A stretch of 64,000 bases of DNA, taken from contig JBKGRZ010000009.1 of the NCBI GenBank assembly GCA_046518185.1, positions 1 to 64,000 of the forward strand, written 5' to 3'. Shown piece by piece: positions 20,179 to 28,445 of this stretch. The translations under genes and the position numbers were made by a program. The notes under the pieces were generated by a model. That model was not told where the DNA came from. It saw only the letters and a list, made by a program, of their open reading frames with translations, and ran no database searches. Numbering within the stretch: the first letter of the stretch is position 1; every line of letters starts with the position of its first letter. This stretch comes from Scandinavium vulneris_A (GTDB taxonomy: Bacteria > Pseudomonadota > Gammaproteobacteria > Enterobacterales > Enterobacteriaceae).

Positions 20179-20243
20179 ATCCGAAGTCTGCAAAAAGACC
20201 GGAATCACTGATTTAACCTAGCATCGATATTGGGAAGGGATCA
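20179..20243 (+). repeat. Right-end remnant of the IS3-family element seen at 28446-29667
   Basis: 65 bases match 29603-29667 with one difference (A for G), in the same orientation and ending at the same terminal GGGATCA. The rest of this IS copy is missing to the left. It marks the left edge of the catabolic cluster. Confidence 0.9.
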
Positions 20244-20711
20244 CGCATGGCCTGATTCTACTTATCACCTCCGTTAAAAACGGGGGGATTACCTTTAATT
20301 ATCATACATCCTGAAAACATCCCGAAACAAATAAAGAGTAAAATAATTTATTTTCATGTAACTTGAAGATATCCCTGAATAAAATTCAAAAATTCATTTG
20401 CATTACTCTTTGTTAATATAAATTTTGAAGATCATCCGTTGACATAGACCGCAATGGAGGCCATCGTGAGTTTCCTTTGAAACCATGAAAAAATAACAAG
20501 TTAGATATCTGTCGCTGATAGTCTTACTAATCAAAACCTAAACACTAAATTAACTTATGTTACTGATGTGGCACCAGTATAGCGTAATGACATCCCATCG
20601 ATGCGAATAACTTGAGTCAAATGGATGAGAGCATTGATTAAGGCATGTCAAAAACTTTATGAAGCAACACTCGCTGAATTTTTTACCTGACGACAACCGA
20701 AAAGAGTCGAA
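20244..20711 (+). promoter_or_regulatory. AT-rich leader of the catabolic cluster with a decayed gene-start duplicate
   Basis: There is no intact gene. The stretch is AT-rich and probably carries the cluster promoter, though I cannot fix -10 and -35 boxes with confidence. Positions 20568-20700 are a mutated duplicate of 20730-20864, the start of the first gene: CGTAATGACATCCCAT, GGCATGTCAAA and TTTTTTACCTGACGA occur in both at the same spacing. Its frame is broken by stops. Confidence 0.6.
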
Positions 20712-21839
20712 ATGAAAAAATTAACTGAAGTGACACTAGTAAAACGTAATGACATCCCATCAATTCGAACAATTGAAGTCAATGGAGTAGAACATTGGTT
20801 AGGGCATGTCAAAGACTTTATGAAGCAGCAACATTTGCTAAATTTTTTACCTGACGATAACCGAGTGTCAATGGCGTGGGTACGTCTAGAAGCAGAGGAG
20901 GAACTGGAACCCCACATCCATCCTGTAGAGTCTATGATCTTAATGTGTGAAGGTGGAGCGCGAACCTCAGGGGATGTTCAGGTCGAGATGCAAGCGGGAG
21001 ACGCTCTCCTGGTACCACCGGGGAAACCTCATGGATTTAAAGGTGCTCAGCCCAATGGTTTTTGGGGGTTGTCTTTACAGTTTGATAGCCGCGGCCTCTA
21101 CGAAGATTACTCCGACCCTTGGGCTACCTTTCTACCAGAAAATATTGACAGAAAAGTTAGTGGCTCTATTGCCCAGCAGCTATTTTCTCGAAATGAAATC
21201 TATATGGATCGCTTTGATAAGCATAAGTTGTTTGCCTTGGTGAACCGCGGCCTATTAGTTAATCCGGTCGCTAAATCCACGTTTCTAGATTGTTTCCAAG
21301 TATGGTCAGATTATTTCCAACGCATGGTGCTTACCAGAGCCTCCACTCTCAACAACAGGGCCTATGAGCACATGACAATGTCGCACCTGGCGGAGGAATT
21401 AGGACATAACCGCCAGCTAAAAGAACGACGTCAGGATTTCGAAGAGGTATTTGACCCAACGCTAGAAGCCACCAGTTCGTGGTTTGTCAGTCAAATGTAC
21501 ACTGCGACCGAATTAGAAAAAGTTGTCCTTGTGCACTTAGTAGTAGAAGCATCGGCAGTTTTTTTCTACAGGCATATCAAACCCGCTTTAGCAAACTCTC
21601 CGACCCAAGAACATTTCGATCTTCACAGTGTTCTAGACGATGAACATGTTCGCATGGGTTACGATTTCATATCAGCGGCCGAAATTCAGGACAATCAATC
21701 TTTGTTCGAAATTCAAAAAAAGGGATGGGCAATGTTAATGACAGTGATGTCGAGAATTTCGGATCTGACGGTCTACGCTAACAATATTAGTGCAAGTGAT
21801 AAACCTCATAAGGAGTCCAACCGTGAACCCATGGCCTAA
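20712..21839 (+). CDS. Cupin / heme-oxygenase-like iron oxidase fusion protein
   Basis: The protein is 375 residues with two parts. Residues 50-125 form a cupin with a metal site: EPHIHPVESM (His68, His70, Glu73) and GKPHGF (His107). Residues about 205-345 are helical and resemble the heme-oxygenase-like diiron or iron-containing redox enzymes (TENA/CADD-like): HLAEELGHNRQ, VVEASAVFFY and LDDEHVRMGYDF carry plausible Glu, Asp and His ligands. One usual His after the ELG motif appears to be Arg, so activity is uncertain. AAGAG precedes the ATG. It is the first gene of the cluster, overlapping the Rieske gene by 17 bases. Substrate unknown; a role in oxidising a small acid is inference. Confidence 0.65.
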   Translation: MKKLTEVTLVKRNDIPSIRTIEVNGVEHWLGHVKDFMKQQHLLNFLPDDNRVSMAWVRLEAEEELEPHIHPVESMILMCEGGARTSGDVQVEMQAGDALLVPPGKPHGFKGAQPNGFWGLSLQFDSRGLYEDYSDPWATFLPENIDRKVSGSIAQQLFSRNEIYMDRFDKHKLFALVNRGLLVNPVAKSTFLDCFQVWSDYFQRMVLTRASTLNNRAYEHMTMSHLAEELGHNRQLKERRQDFEEVFDPTLEATSSWFVSQMYTATELEKVVLVHLVVEASAVFFYRHIKPALANSPTQEHFDLHSVLDDEHVRMGYDFISAAEIQDNQSLFEIQKKGWAMLMTVMSRISDLTVYANNISASDKPHKESNREPMA

Positions 21840-23019
21840 GGAAGGCACCCGCCGAATTCCTTCGGAAGTTTACATTAGTGAGCCTATTTATTCTCAAGAG
21901 ATGACTCATATTTTTCAGGGGAATACATGGAATTACGTCGGGCTGACGACAGAGGTTATCAACCCTGGTGACTACATCCAGACCTATTTAGGTGAGACAC
22001 CGGTGGTGGTGGTACGTGATCGCAACGAGGTCATCAATGTATTAGTAAATCGTTGCCCTCATCGCGGTGCAAAAATTTGCCACAACCAGCAGGGAAACGT
22101 GAAGGTATTTGTCTGCCCATATCATCAGTGGACGTTTAACCTGCAAGGCGAACTAAGAGGAATACCATTTAAAAATGGTATTGAAGGCAAAGGTGGCATG
22201 TCAGCGTTATTTAATCCTGATGAGCACGGAATCAAGCGGCTGAATGTGACAGTTAGACATGGTGTAATTTTTGCTAGTCATTCATTTGTTCTACCTCCAT
22301 TTGAGCAATATCTATCCCCTACCATGCTCGGCTATTTTGACCGTGTGTGTGATGGAAGGGCACTCAAAGTAATCGGAAAAATGCGCCACCGAGTCAACTG
22401 TAACTGGAAGCTACAAGTTGAAAACGTCAAAGATCCGTTTCATGCCGCACTACTGCACTCTTTTTTTAGAAACTTCGGGATTTGGCGAGCCGATCAAAAG
22501 ACCAATGTCGAAGTGTGTCACTCCGGTGCTCACAGCGTACTCCTGAGCACCGCATCTTTTCTGTTGGACCATGATCAAGAGGCCGCGCCAAAGATTCGAC
22601 TGAAAGCCCCACAGCTCATCGATCACCAATGTGAATTTGAACATGGGACCGGGGCCATCATGACTATCTTCCCTAACCTCATCTTATTACAACAACTTAA
22701 CTGTCTTGCCATGCGACATGTGATTCCAGATGGGCCCAATACCTGTATTAAAGTCTGGACATTTTTTGGGTACGCAAATGAACCTCAAGCCTTAACAAAA
22801 CGCCGATTGCTACAAGCTAATTTATTAGGACCGGCAGGACTAGTGACCATTGATGACAATGAAATATTAGCCGTTACGCAAGAGGGGGCCAGAGGAAGCC
22901 CTCAATCAAATATCGTCCTGGAGGCTGGTACTGGAGAACAGAGCGAAGACCACATGATGACTGAGTCGGCAATCCGTGGGTTTTATAAATACTATAAAAA
23001 GGTAATGCATGTTGATTAG
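21823..23019 (+). CDS. Rieske non-heme iron oxygenase, alpha subunit
   Basis: The 398-residue protein has a Rieske [2Fe-2S] site, CPHRG with Cys78 and His80 and CPYHQW with Cys98 and His101. The mononuclear iron motif is VKDPFHAALLH (Asp204, His207, His212). This is the layout of ring-hydroxylating dioxygenase large subunits of the salicylate/anthranilate/benzoate type. GTG at 21823 is chosen because AGGAG lies seven bases upstream; an in-frame start further up has no ribosome site. The stop overlaps the beta-subunit start by 11 bases. The cluster has no ferredoxin or reductase gene, so electrons must come from a housekeeping or distant system. Substrate is probably a carboxylated aromatic; this is inferred from family and neighbours. 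Confidence 0.9.
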   Translation: MNPWPKEGTRRIPSEVYISEPIYSQEMTHIFQGNTWNYVGLTTEVINPGDYIQTYLGETPVVVVRDRNEVINVLVNRCPHRGAKICHNQQGNVKVFVCPYHQWTFNLQGELRGIPFKNGIEGKGGMSALFNPDEHGIKRLNVTVRHGVIFASHSFVLPPFEQYLSPTMLGYFDRVCDGRALKVIGKMRHRVNCNWKLQVENVKDPFHAALLHSFFRNFGIWRADQKTNVEVCHSGAHSVLLSTASFLLDHDQEAAPKIRLKAPQLIDHQCEFEHGTGAIMTIFPNLILLQQLNCLAMRHVIPDGPNTCIKVWTFFGYANEPQALTKRRLLQANLLGPAGLVTIDDNEILAVTQEGARGSPQSNIVLEAGTGEQSEDHMMTESAIRGFYKYYKKVMHVD

Positions 23020-23509
23020 CCGACAAAGACATCTCACGCTGCAAACGGCTGTATCTGAGTTTTATGCAGCTTATTACGACACTCTAGAGAATAACGACCT
23101 GATGGGGTGGGTGGATTTTCTGGCTCCTGATTGCCTCTATAAGGTGACATCTCGTGAAAATGTCCAGCACGGGTGGCCCTTGTGTTTTATTCAGTGTGAA
23201 AACCAAGATATGGCATATGACCGAGCAGCCGCTCTGCAGGAGTCTATCTATTTTCGCCAGCGAGCTCAGCAACACATGATGTCAAACCTGCACATTGCAG
23301 AGGTAGAAGATTGTAAATCGTTTATACAAGTGTCAGTTACCAGCTGCTTTATAGTATATGAAAGTATCAATGGCCAAGAAGCAACTTTGCTGGTGACGGG
23401 CACTGCGTCAGACATTCTAGTAATGAGTAATGAGCGGACCGTCTTCAAACAACGAATATGTACTTGCACACCCGACATTATATCAGGCTCGATGGTTTAC
23501 CCGCTCTAA
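23009..23509 (+). CDS. Rieske oxygenase beta (small) subunit
   Basis: This 166-residue protein has the SnoaL/NTF2-like cone fold of aromatic-ring-hydroxylating dioxygenase small subunits: a VSEFYAAYYDTLENNDLMGWVDFLAPDCLYKV start, the conserved RAAALQES-x-YFRQR centre and a beta-rich end. Beta subunits are structural and hold the alpha3-beta3 hexamer. It overlaps the alpha gene by 11 bases, which suggests translational coupling and supports an alpha-beta enzyme. Confidence 0.88.
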   Translation: MLISRQRHLTLQTAVSEFYAAYYDTLENNDLMGWVDFLAPDCLYKVTSRENVQHGWPLCFIQCENQDMAYDRAAALQESIYFRQRAQQHMMSNLHIAEVEDCKSFIQVSVTSCFIVYESINGQEATLLVTGTASDILVMSNERTVFKQRICTCTPDIISGSMVYPL

Positions 23510-23538
23510 TTAATCCCGCATTGACTGGAGAAATATTT

Positions 23539-24765
23539 ATGCTTCATTTACCGATGTCTGAATTGACGGTAGTAGATTTAACTCGTCATAGAGCCGGTCC
23601 CGTGACGTCCCGGCTTTTTGCCGACTGGGGCGCGAAGGTAATTAAAATCGAAGAACCTACTGACCGAGGTGACAGTATGGGGGGATCCCGTGAAGGATTT
23701 GATTATCAAAATTTACACAGGAATAAACACAGCTTATCAGTAAATCTCAAAACTGAAGATGGTCAGCAAATCATAAAACGGCTAGTGGCCAAGGCTGACA
23801 TCGTACTCGAAAATTTCAGGCCAGAAGTGAAATTCCGCTTAGGTGTCGATTATGAATCTCTTAAAACTATCAATCCCAGAATCATCTGTGGCAGCATCAG
23901 TGGTTTCGGTCAGCAAGGGCCTTATGCCAACCGCCCTGCAGTGGATCAAATCATACAAGGTATGTCAGGCATCATGTCCCTTACAGGAACCTCGGACACC
24001 GGTCCACTACGCACAGGTGTCGCGATCGCGGATGTGAGTGCCGGGATGAATCTGGCGATTGCGGTATTAATGGCCCTCTACAAGCGCGAACAAACGGGAA
24101 TAGGACAGTGGGTCACCACATCGTTGCTAGAGTCAACCTTAGCAATGATGGATTTTCAAATAGCACGTTGGTTGCATGACGGAACAGTACCAAAACCCAT
24201 GGGAAACGATCATCCCACGTTGATGCCTACCAGCATTATTAAAACGCTCGATGGAGAAATCAATATTGCTGCGGCCGAAGACGACAAATTTACTCTACTT
24301 TGCGATCTTCTAGAAATTGGCGCATTACATGCAGAGCCAGAATATCAAAACATCCATGTTCGCGCCCTTAATCGAGCATCATTGATGAGCCTAATCGAAT
24401 CTTCATCACGACATATTTCCAGCAACGAGCTGATCGAAAAATTGAACGGCAAAGGCATTCCTTGCGGTCCTGTCTATGATGTAGGCCAAGCTATGACCAA
24501 TCCCCAGTTGGATGCTCTCAACATGAAATGTTCCATTATGCATACACGTCTTGGGGAAATTGCACTAGTCGGCCAGCCTATACAACTCGGCGCCTATCCC
24601 AAGTTCGACACCGTCAGGCAACCAGCGCCAGAGCATGGTGAACACACACAACAGCTGCTCATCGACTTCTTGGCGTTTACCCCCAATCAAGTCGACTCTT
24701 TCAAAAAAAATCAGAGTATATCTACTTATAGCCAGCAAGATAGGATTCGCGATGACGTTATCTGA
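23539..24765 (+). CDS. Family III CoA-transferase (CaiB/BaiF)
   Basis: The protein is 408 residues. The N-terminus (LTVVDLTRHRAGPVTSRLFADWGAKVIKIE) and NKHSLSVNLKTEDG are typical of formyl-CoA/carnitine-CoA transferases. The catalytic Asp is Asp136 in RPAVDQIIQGMSG, and GIPCGPVYD occurs near the C-terminus. The start at 23539 is preferred because GGAG lies eight bases upstream; a frame start at 23458 lies inside the beta-subunit gene. It would move CoA from a donor thioester to an acid, which suggests that either the substrate or the product of the oxygenases is handled as a CoA ester. The donor is unknown. Confidence 0.9.
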   Translation: MLHLPMSELTVVDLTRHRAGPVTSRLFADWGAKVIKIEEPTDRGDSMGGSREGFDYQNLHRNKHSLSVNLKTEDGQQIIKRLVAKADIVLENFRPEVKFRLGVDYESLKTINPRIICGSISGFGQQGPYANRPAVDQIIQGMSGIMSLTGTSDTGPLRTGVAIADVSAGMNLAIAVLMALYKREQTGIGQWVTTSLLESTLAMMDFQIARWLHDGTVPKPMGNDHPTLMPTSIIKTLDGEINIAAAEDDKFTLLCDLLEIGALHAEPEYQNIHVRALNRASLMSLIESSSRHISSNELIEKLNGKGIPCGPVYDVGQAMTNPQLDALNMKCSIMHTRLGEIALVGQPIQLGAYPKFDTVRQPAPEHGEHTQQLLIDFLAFTPNQVDSFKKNQSISTYSQQDRIRDDVI

Positions 24766-25990
24766 GAATTCTTCAACCATGTACCGTATGGGGGCTGTTG
24801 GATTATTGCTACTTTGGCTGGCCGGAGCAGGTACACGTCTTACGATCCTCGCTACCCCGCCCGTTATTTCGCAGATCCATGCAGAATTAAATCTGACGGA
24901 AACTCAAGTGGGTGTGATCTCGGGGATATCGCCTATCTTGTTTGCGGCAGCCGCTATCCTTGGTGCTCTGCTGATATCAAAAAACGGTGCTATCAAAACC
25001 CTCATTGCGGGTTTGTTAATCACTGGCATTGGCTCCGGGATACGTGGATACGTGGATTCAGCCATAGCAATGTACTTGGCAACCTCAATCACAGCACTTG
25101 GGGTAGCGTTTATGCAACCAGCGCTGCCTTCTATCGTCGCCACCTGGTACCCAAAACACATAGTATTTGCCACGGCAGTCTATGTGAATGGTTTGCTTTT
25201 TGGCGGAGAAGTCATCCCCGTAGCAATCACCAATACAGTGTTAGTGCCTTGGCTGGGTAGTTGGCGAGGCGCCTATCAGTTTTGGGGGCTAGCCTCGTTC
25301 CTAATCGCATTCTTGTTTTATATCGGAGTCCCCAAGAACAATGCATCAGGGCAACAACTTGGAAGTGGAGCTAAGTGGTGGCCCGATTTTCGACGTGTAA
25401 ATCTATGGAAACTGGGGCTGATGATGGGGTGCGTCAATGCCACGTATTTTGCTACCAACTTCTTTATTCCTCGGTTTTTGGATGAAATCGGCGCAGCTTC
25501 TCAGACTTCGTCGGCACTAATTGCATTGAATCTAGGTCAGCTCCCTGCATCCATACTTCTGCTGATGGCAAATACCTCTCTGGCAAAATCTCGCCTGCCC
25601 TATCTAATGTCGTCAGTAGGGCTATTGGGCGCTTTGGTAACGATGTTACTCTTTCGGCAAGCTATTGTGCCTGCTGCTGCCATTGTGGGTTTCTTCTCAG
25701 CTATCGTGCTAATTCTGATGCTTGGGCTACCAAGCATTGTGGGCCAAACAGATGAAGTCCATCGCGTATCTTCACTCATGCTGACCGTCGGTTATAGCTG
25801 CGCTGTAATTACCCCTGTGCTGAGTGGCTTTCTATGGGATCAGACAGGCAGTCCAGAAAGCGCTTTTTTCCCGATAATATTGTGTTCGATGATCTTATTT
25901 CTGTGCGCAACCCGCCCTATTATTGATCACTCAACCAACGACGACACGGTGGCAAAATTGAGCCCGACGTCTGGAGACAACAATGAGTAG
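24752..25990 (+). CDS. MFS transporter, CynX/NimT type
   Basis: The 412-residue membrane protein has about twelve hydrophobic segments. The N-terminus (LLLLWLAGAGTRLTILATPPVISQIHAELNLTETQVG) matches the CynX (cyanate) branch of the major facilitator superfamily. ATG at 24752, ten bases after AGGA-containing sequence and overlapping the CoA-transferase by 14 bases, is preferred over an upstream in-frame start inside that gene. It is one of two MFS carriers in the cluster and may import a small anion or export a product. Substrate cannot be read from the sequence. Confidence 0.85.
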   Translation: MTLSENSSTMYRMGAVGLLLLWLAGAGTRLTILATPPVISQIHAELNLTETQVGVISGISPILFAAAAILGALLISKNGAIKTLIAGLLITGIGSGIRGYVDSAIAMYLATSITALGVAFMQPALPSIVATWYPKHIVFATAVYVNGLLFGGEVIPVAITNTVLVPWLGSWRGAYQFWGLASFLIAFLFYIGVPKNNASGQQLGSGAKWWPDFRRVNLWKLGLMMGCVNATYFATNFFIPRFLDEIGAASQTSSALIALNLGQLPASILLLMANTSLAKSRLPYLMSSVGLLGALVTMLLFRQAIVPAAAIVGFFSAIVLILMLGLPSIVGQTDEVHRVSSLMLTVGYSCAVITPVLSGFLWDQTGSPESAFFPIILCSMILFLCATRPIIDHSTNDDTVAKLSPTSGDNNE

Positions 25991-26933
25991 TGTCCCTGCC
26001 TTTACCCTAAAAAAACTGAGTCCTTTTTTTGGTGCTGAAATTTCGGTCATAGACATGCGAGATGACCTAAAAGATTCGACAATTGTTCAATTGGAGGAGG
26101 CCTTGTGTGAACACGAAGTGCTGGTGTTTCCCGATCAGATACTATCCTCTCATGACATCATGAGGATTGGGCGGTATTTTGGTGATCTCACCGTACATCC
26201 CTTTGCTGAGAACAGTGAAGAGCACCCAGAGCTCATTGTCTTCGATTACAAAGATGGTAATCCACCAGTATTGACCGACCGATGGCATTCGGACGAAACC
26301 TACAAACGTTGCCCTCCCAAAGCGACGATGCTCTATTCGCGAATAGTTCCAGAAATAGGGGGCGATACGTGTTTTAGCAGTATGACGACAGCATACAAAT
26401 TTTTGTCTAAAAAGATGCAGGAATACTTGAATGGACTAGAAGGTATTCATGATTTTTCGCCGTACAAATACCTCTTTCCCAACAGTGATGCTGGGCAGGC
26501 TATGCTTCGTCTGAAAGAGCAAGAATACCCGCCAATTGCCCATCCCGCTATTTGTGTGCACCCAACGACAGGCAAAAGGACCCTGTTTGTTAATCAGAGC
26601 TATACCCGGGCGATTAAGGGGATGACACAACGCGACAGTGAGGTGCTATTAACCCAACTATTTAACACCACATCCGTACTCGAGTATCAGTATCGCCATC
26701 GCTGGGATCCTAATATGTTAGTGCTTTGGGATAACCGCTCTGTTCAGCATGCCGCGGTCCACGATTACTACCCTAACCATCGTCATATGGAACGAGTGAC
26801 CATCGCTGGTGATGTGCCACTCAGCGCGGCTCCTGCGGCGAAAGCCGAGCATCTGCAGACTTTTAAGGTCCCATATTATGATCACTATGATTTACGAAGG
26901 GCACGTCGTCAGTTTGAAATGGATATCGAATGA
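25983..26933 (+). CDS. TauD/TfdA-family Fe(II)/2-oxoglutarate dioxygenase
   Basis: The 316-residue protein has the facial triad of TauD/TfdA enzymes: WHSDETY (His102, Asp104) and SVQHAAVHDY (His256), with the 2-oxoglutarate-binding Arg in HRHMERVTI. FPDQ-LSSHD and HP-x-TGKRTLFVN are also family features. Such enzymes hydroxylate or cleave small acids, ethers and sulfonates, coupled to 2-oxoglutarate decarboxylation. It overlaps the previous gene by eight bases. With the Rieske enzyme and the cupin/HDO fusion, it makes a third predicted iron oxygenase in one operon, which is unusual. Confidence 0.9.
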   Translation: MSSVPAFTLKKLSPFFGAEISVIDMRDDLKDSTIVQLEEALCEHEVLVFPDQILSSHDIMRIGRYFGDLTVHPFAENSEEHPELIVFDYKDGNPPVLTDRWHSDETYKRCPPKATMLYSRIVPEIGGDTCFSSMTTAYKFLSKKMQEYLNGLEGIHDFSPYKYLFPNSDAGQAMLRLKEQEYPPIAHPAICVHPTTGKRTLFVNQSYTRAIKGMTQRDSEVLLTQLFNTTSVLEYQYRHRWDPNMLVLWDNRSVQHAAVHDYYPNHRHMERVTIAGDVPLSAAPAAKAEHLQTFKVPYYDHYDLRRARRQFEMDIE

Positions 26934-27004
26934 TCCCTGACCGGCCCAAGAGAGAATCCTCTCCCTCAGGGATTTATTTATATTCTTCATTAAGAGCGCC
27001 AGTT

Positions 27005-28369
27005 ATGAACAAAACAGCCTCAATCAGTGTTCACCAAGCAGCCAATCAAGCGAAAGTATCCCCCTTCCATATCCATATTATTTTACTGTGTTTCAGTGTC
27101 CTCATTCTTGATGGATTTGACACCGCATTGATGGGGTATGTCGCCCCTGCAATTATTGAGCAATGGGGCACAGCCAAAAGTGAACTCGGACTGGCAATGA
27201 GCTCCGCGCTCATTGGTTTGGCTCTTGGTGCCATTGCATCGGGGTCCATTTCTGACCGACTTGGTCGAAAACCAATTATTGTAATGTCAGTGATCCTGTT
27301 TGGTGTTTGTTGTATCGCGACCACACAGGCCGATAACGTTTATCAATTGACGTTCTGGCGATTGTGCACGGGAATCGGAATTGGCGCCGCAATGTCCAAT
27401 GCACTAACTATAATCTCGGAGTTTGCCCCCGAGCGACACAAATCTTTGATGGTCAATGTGGTGTTCTGCGGTTTTCCTTTTGGTGCTGCACTTAGCGGTG
27501 TTTTGGCATCCTGGCTTATCCCTGCGCTGGGCTGGAGGAGTGTTTTCGTCCTTGGGGGGATCCTCCCTCTGATACTGGTGATCCCGATAGCTCGTATTCT
27601 ACCCGAAAGCATTCTGTTTCTATTGAATCAGACTGGGGCAGAAGCCAGAATAAAAAAGATAGTCCGTAGATTGTATAGAGGTGTACACGTTGACCTATCC
27701 ATGAGTCAAATTCAAGAGCCAAAAGCAAAACCTTCACCTATAAAGGATATTCTGTCCCTTACGATGTTACCTGCTACCTTATTGCTTTGGGCAGCTTATT
27801 TTATGGGGCTGCTGATTTTTTATCTTGTTACAAGTTGGATGCCTATTCTAATTGGAGAAGCTGGCTATGATCTACGGCACGCAGCATTTTTGACAGCACT
27901 ATTTCCTTTGGGGGGCGTGGTGGGCACTATCATTTCTGGGTTTTTAATGGACAGAGTGACACCGCACAAAATTGTGGCATTCAACTTCTTTATGACTGGT
28001 CTCTTTCTATTCTCAATTGGATTTTTATCAGATTGTTACTTGTTGGGATTGTTTATTCTTCTGGCGGGCACTGTCATGAATGGCGCACAAGCCTCTATGG
28101 GTTCCATCGCCACTTTGCATTACCCCACATCCTCAAGAGCAACAGGTGTATCCTGGATGCTCGGCATGGGCAGAGCTGGTGGCATTGCCGGAGCCATAAT
28201 GGGGGCTTGGTTTTTCCAGTTTGGTTTAGATTACAAAGAAATTTTCCAAGTATTGTTTATTCCTAGCCTTATTGCGACTCTTTCCCTGTTGGGACTAATG
28301 CTGACGCGTGAATGGAAAATACGCCGTTTTGCTGCAAAAAAATTAACAAATAGTGAAGTTTGCCCATGA
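27005..28369 (+). CDS. MFS aromatic-acid:H+ symporter (AAHS/PcaK-like)
   Basis: The roughly 454-residue carrier has about twelve membrane segments. LDGFDTALMGYVAPAI and GSISDRLGRKP in the first half and a second GFLMDRVTPHK loop match the aromatic-acid:proton symporter family (PcaK, MhpT, BenK), including the conserved DGFD motif in helix 1. An in-frame ATG at 26930 overlaps the previous stop by ATGA and would add 25 polar residues; 27005 gives the normal family N-terminus. It is the strongest hint that the cluster substrate is an aromatic acid. It is the last gene of the cluster, and an IS follows after 76 bases. Confidence 0.88.
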   Translation: MNKTASISVHQAANQAKVSPFHIHIILLCFSVLILDGFDTALMGYVAPAIIEQWGTAKSELGLAMSSALIGLALGAIASGSISDRLGRKPIIVMSVILFGVCCIATTQADNVYQLTFWRLCTGIGIGAAMSNALTIISEFAPERHKSLMVNVVFCGFPFGAALSGVLASWLIPALGWRSVFVLGGILPLILVIPIARILPESILFLLNQTGAEARIKKIVRRLYRGVHVDLSMSQIQEPKAKPSPIKDILSLTMLPATLLLWAAYFMGLLIFYLVTSWMPILIGEAGYDLRHAAFLTALFPLGGVVGTIISGFLMDRVTPHKIVAFNFFMTGLFLFSIGFLSDCYLLGLFILLAGTVMNGAQASMGSIATLHYPTSSRATGVSWMLGMGRAGGIAGAIMGAWFFQFGLDYKEIFQVLFIPSLIATLSLLGLMLTREWKIRRFAAKKLTNSEVCP

Positions 28370-28445
28370 CATAAATATATTCTCAACAGCCACAGTTTTC
28401 TCTTCATAGAGTGGAACTCCCGCTGACGTAGGATGGTAATCCCCC

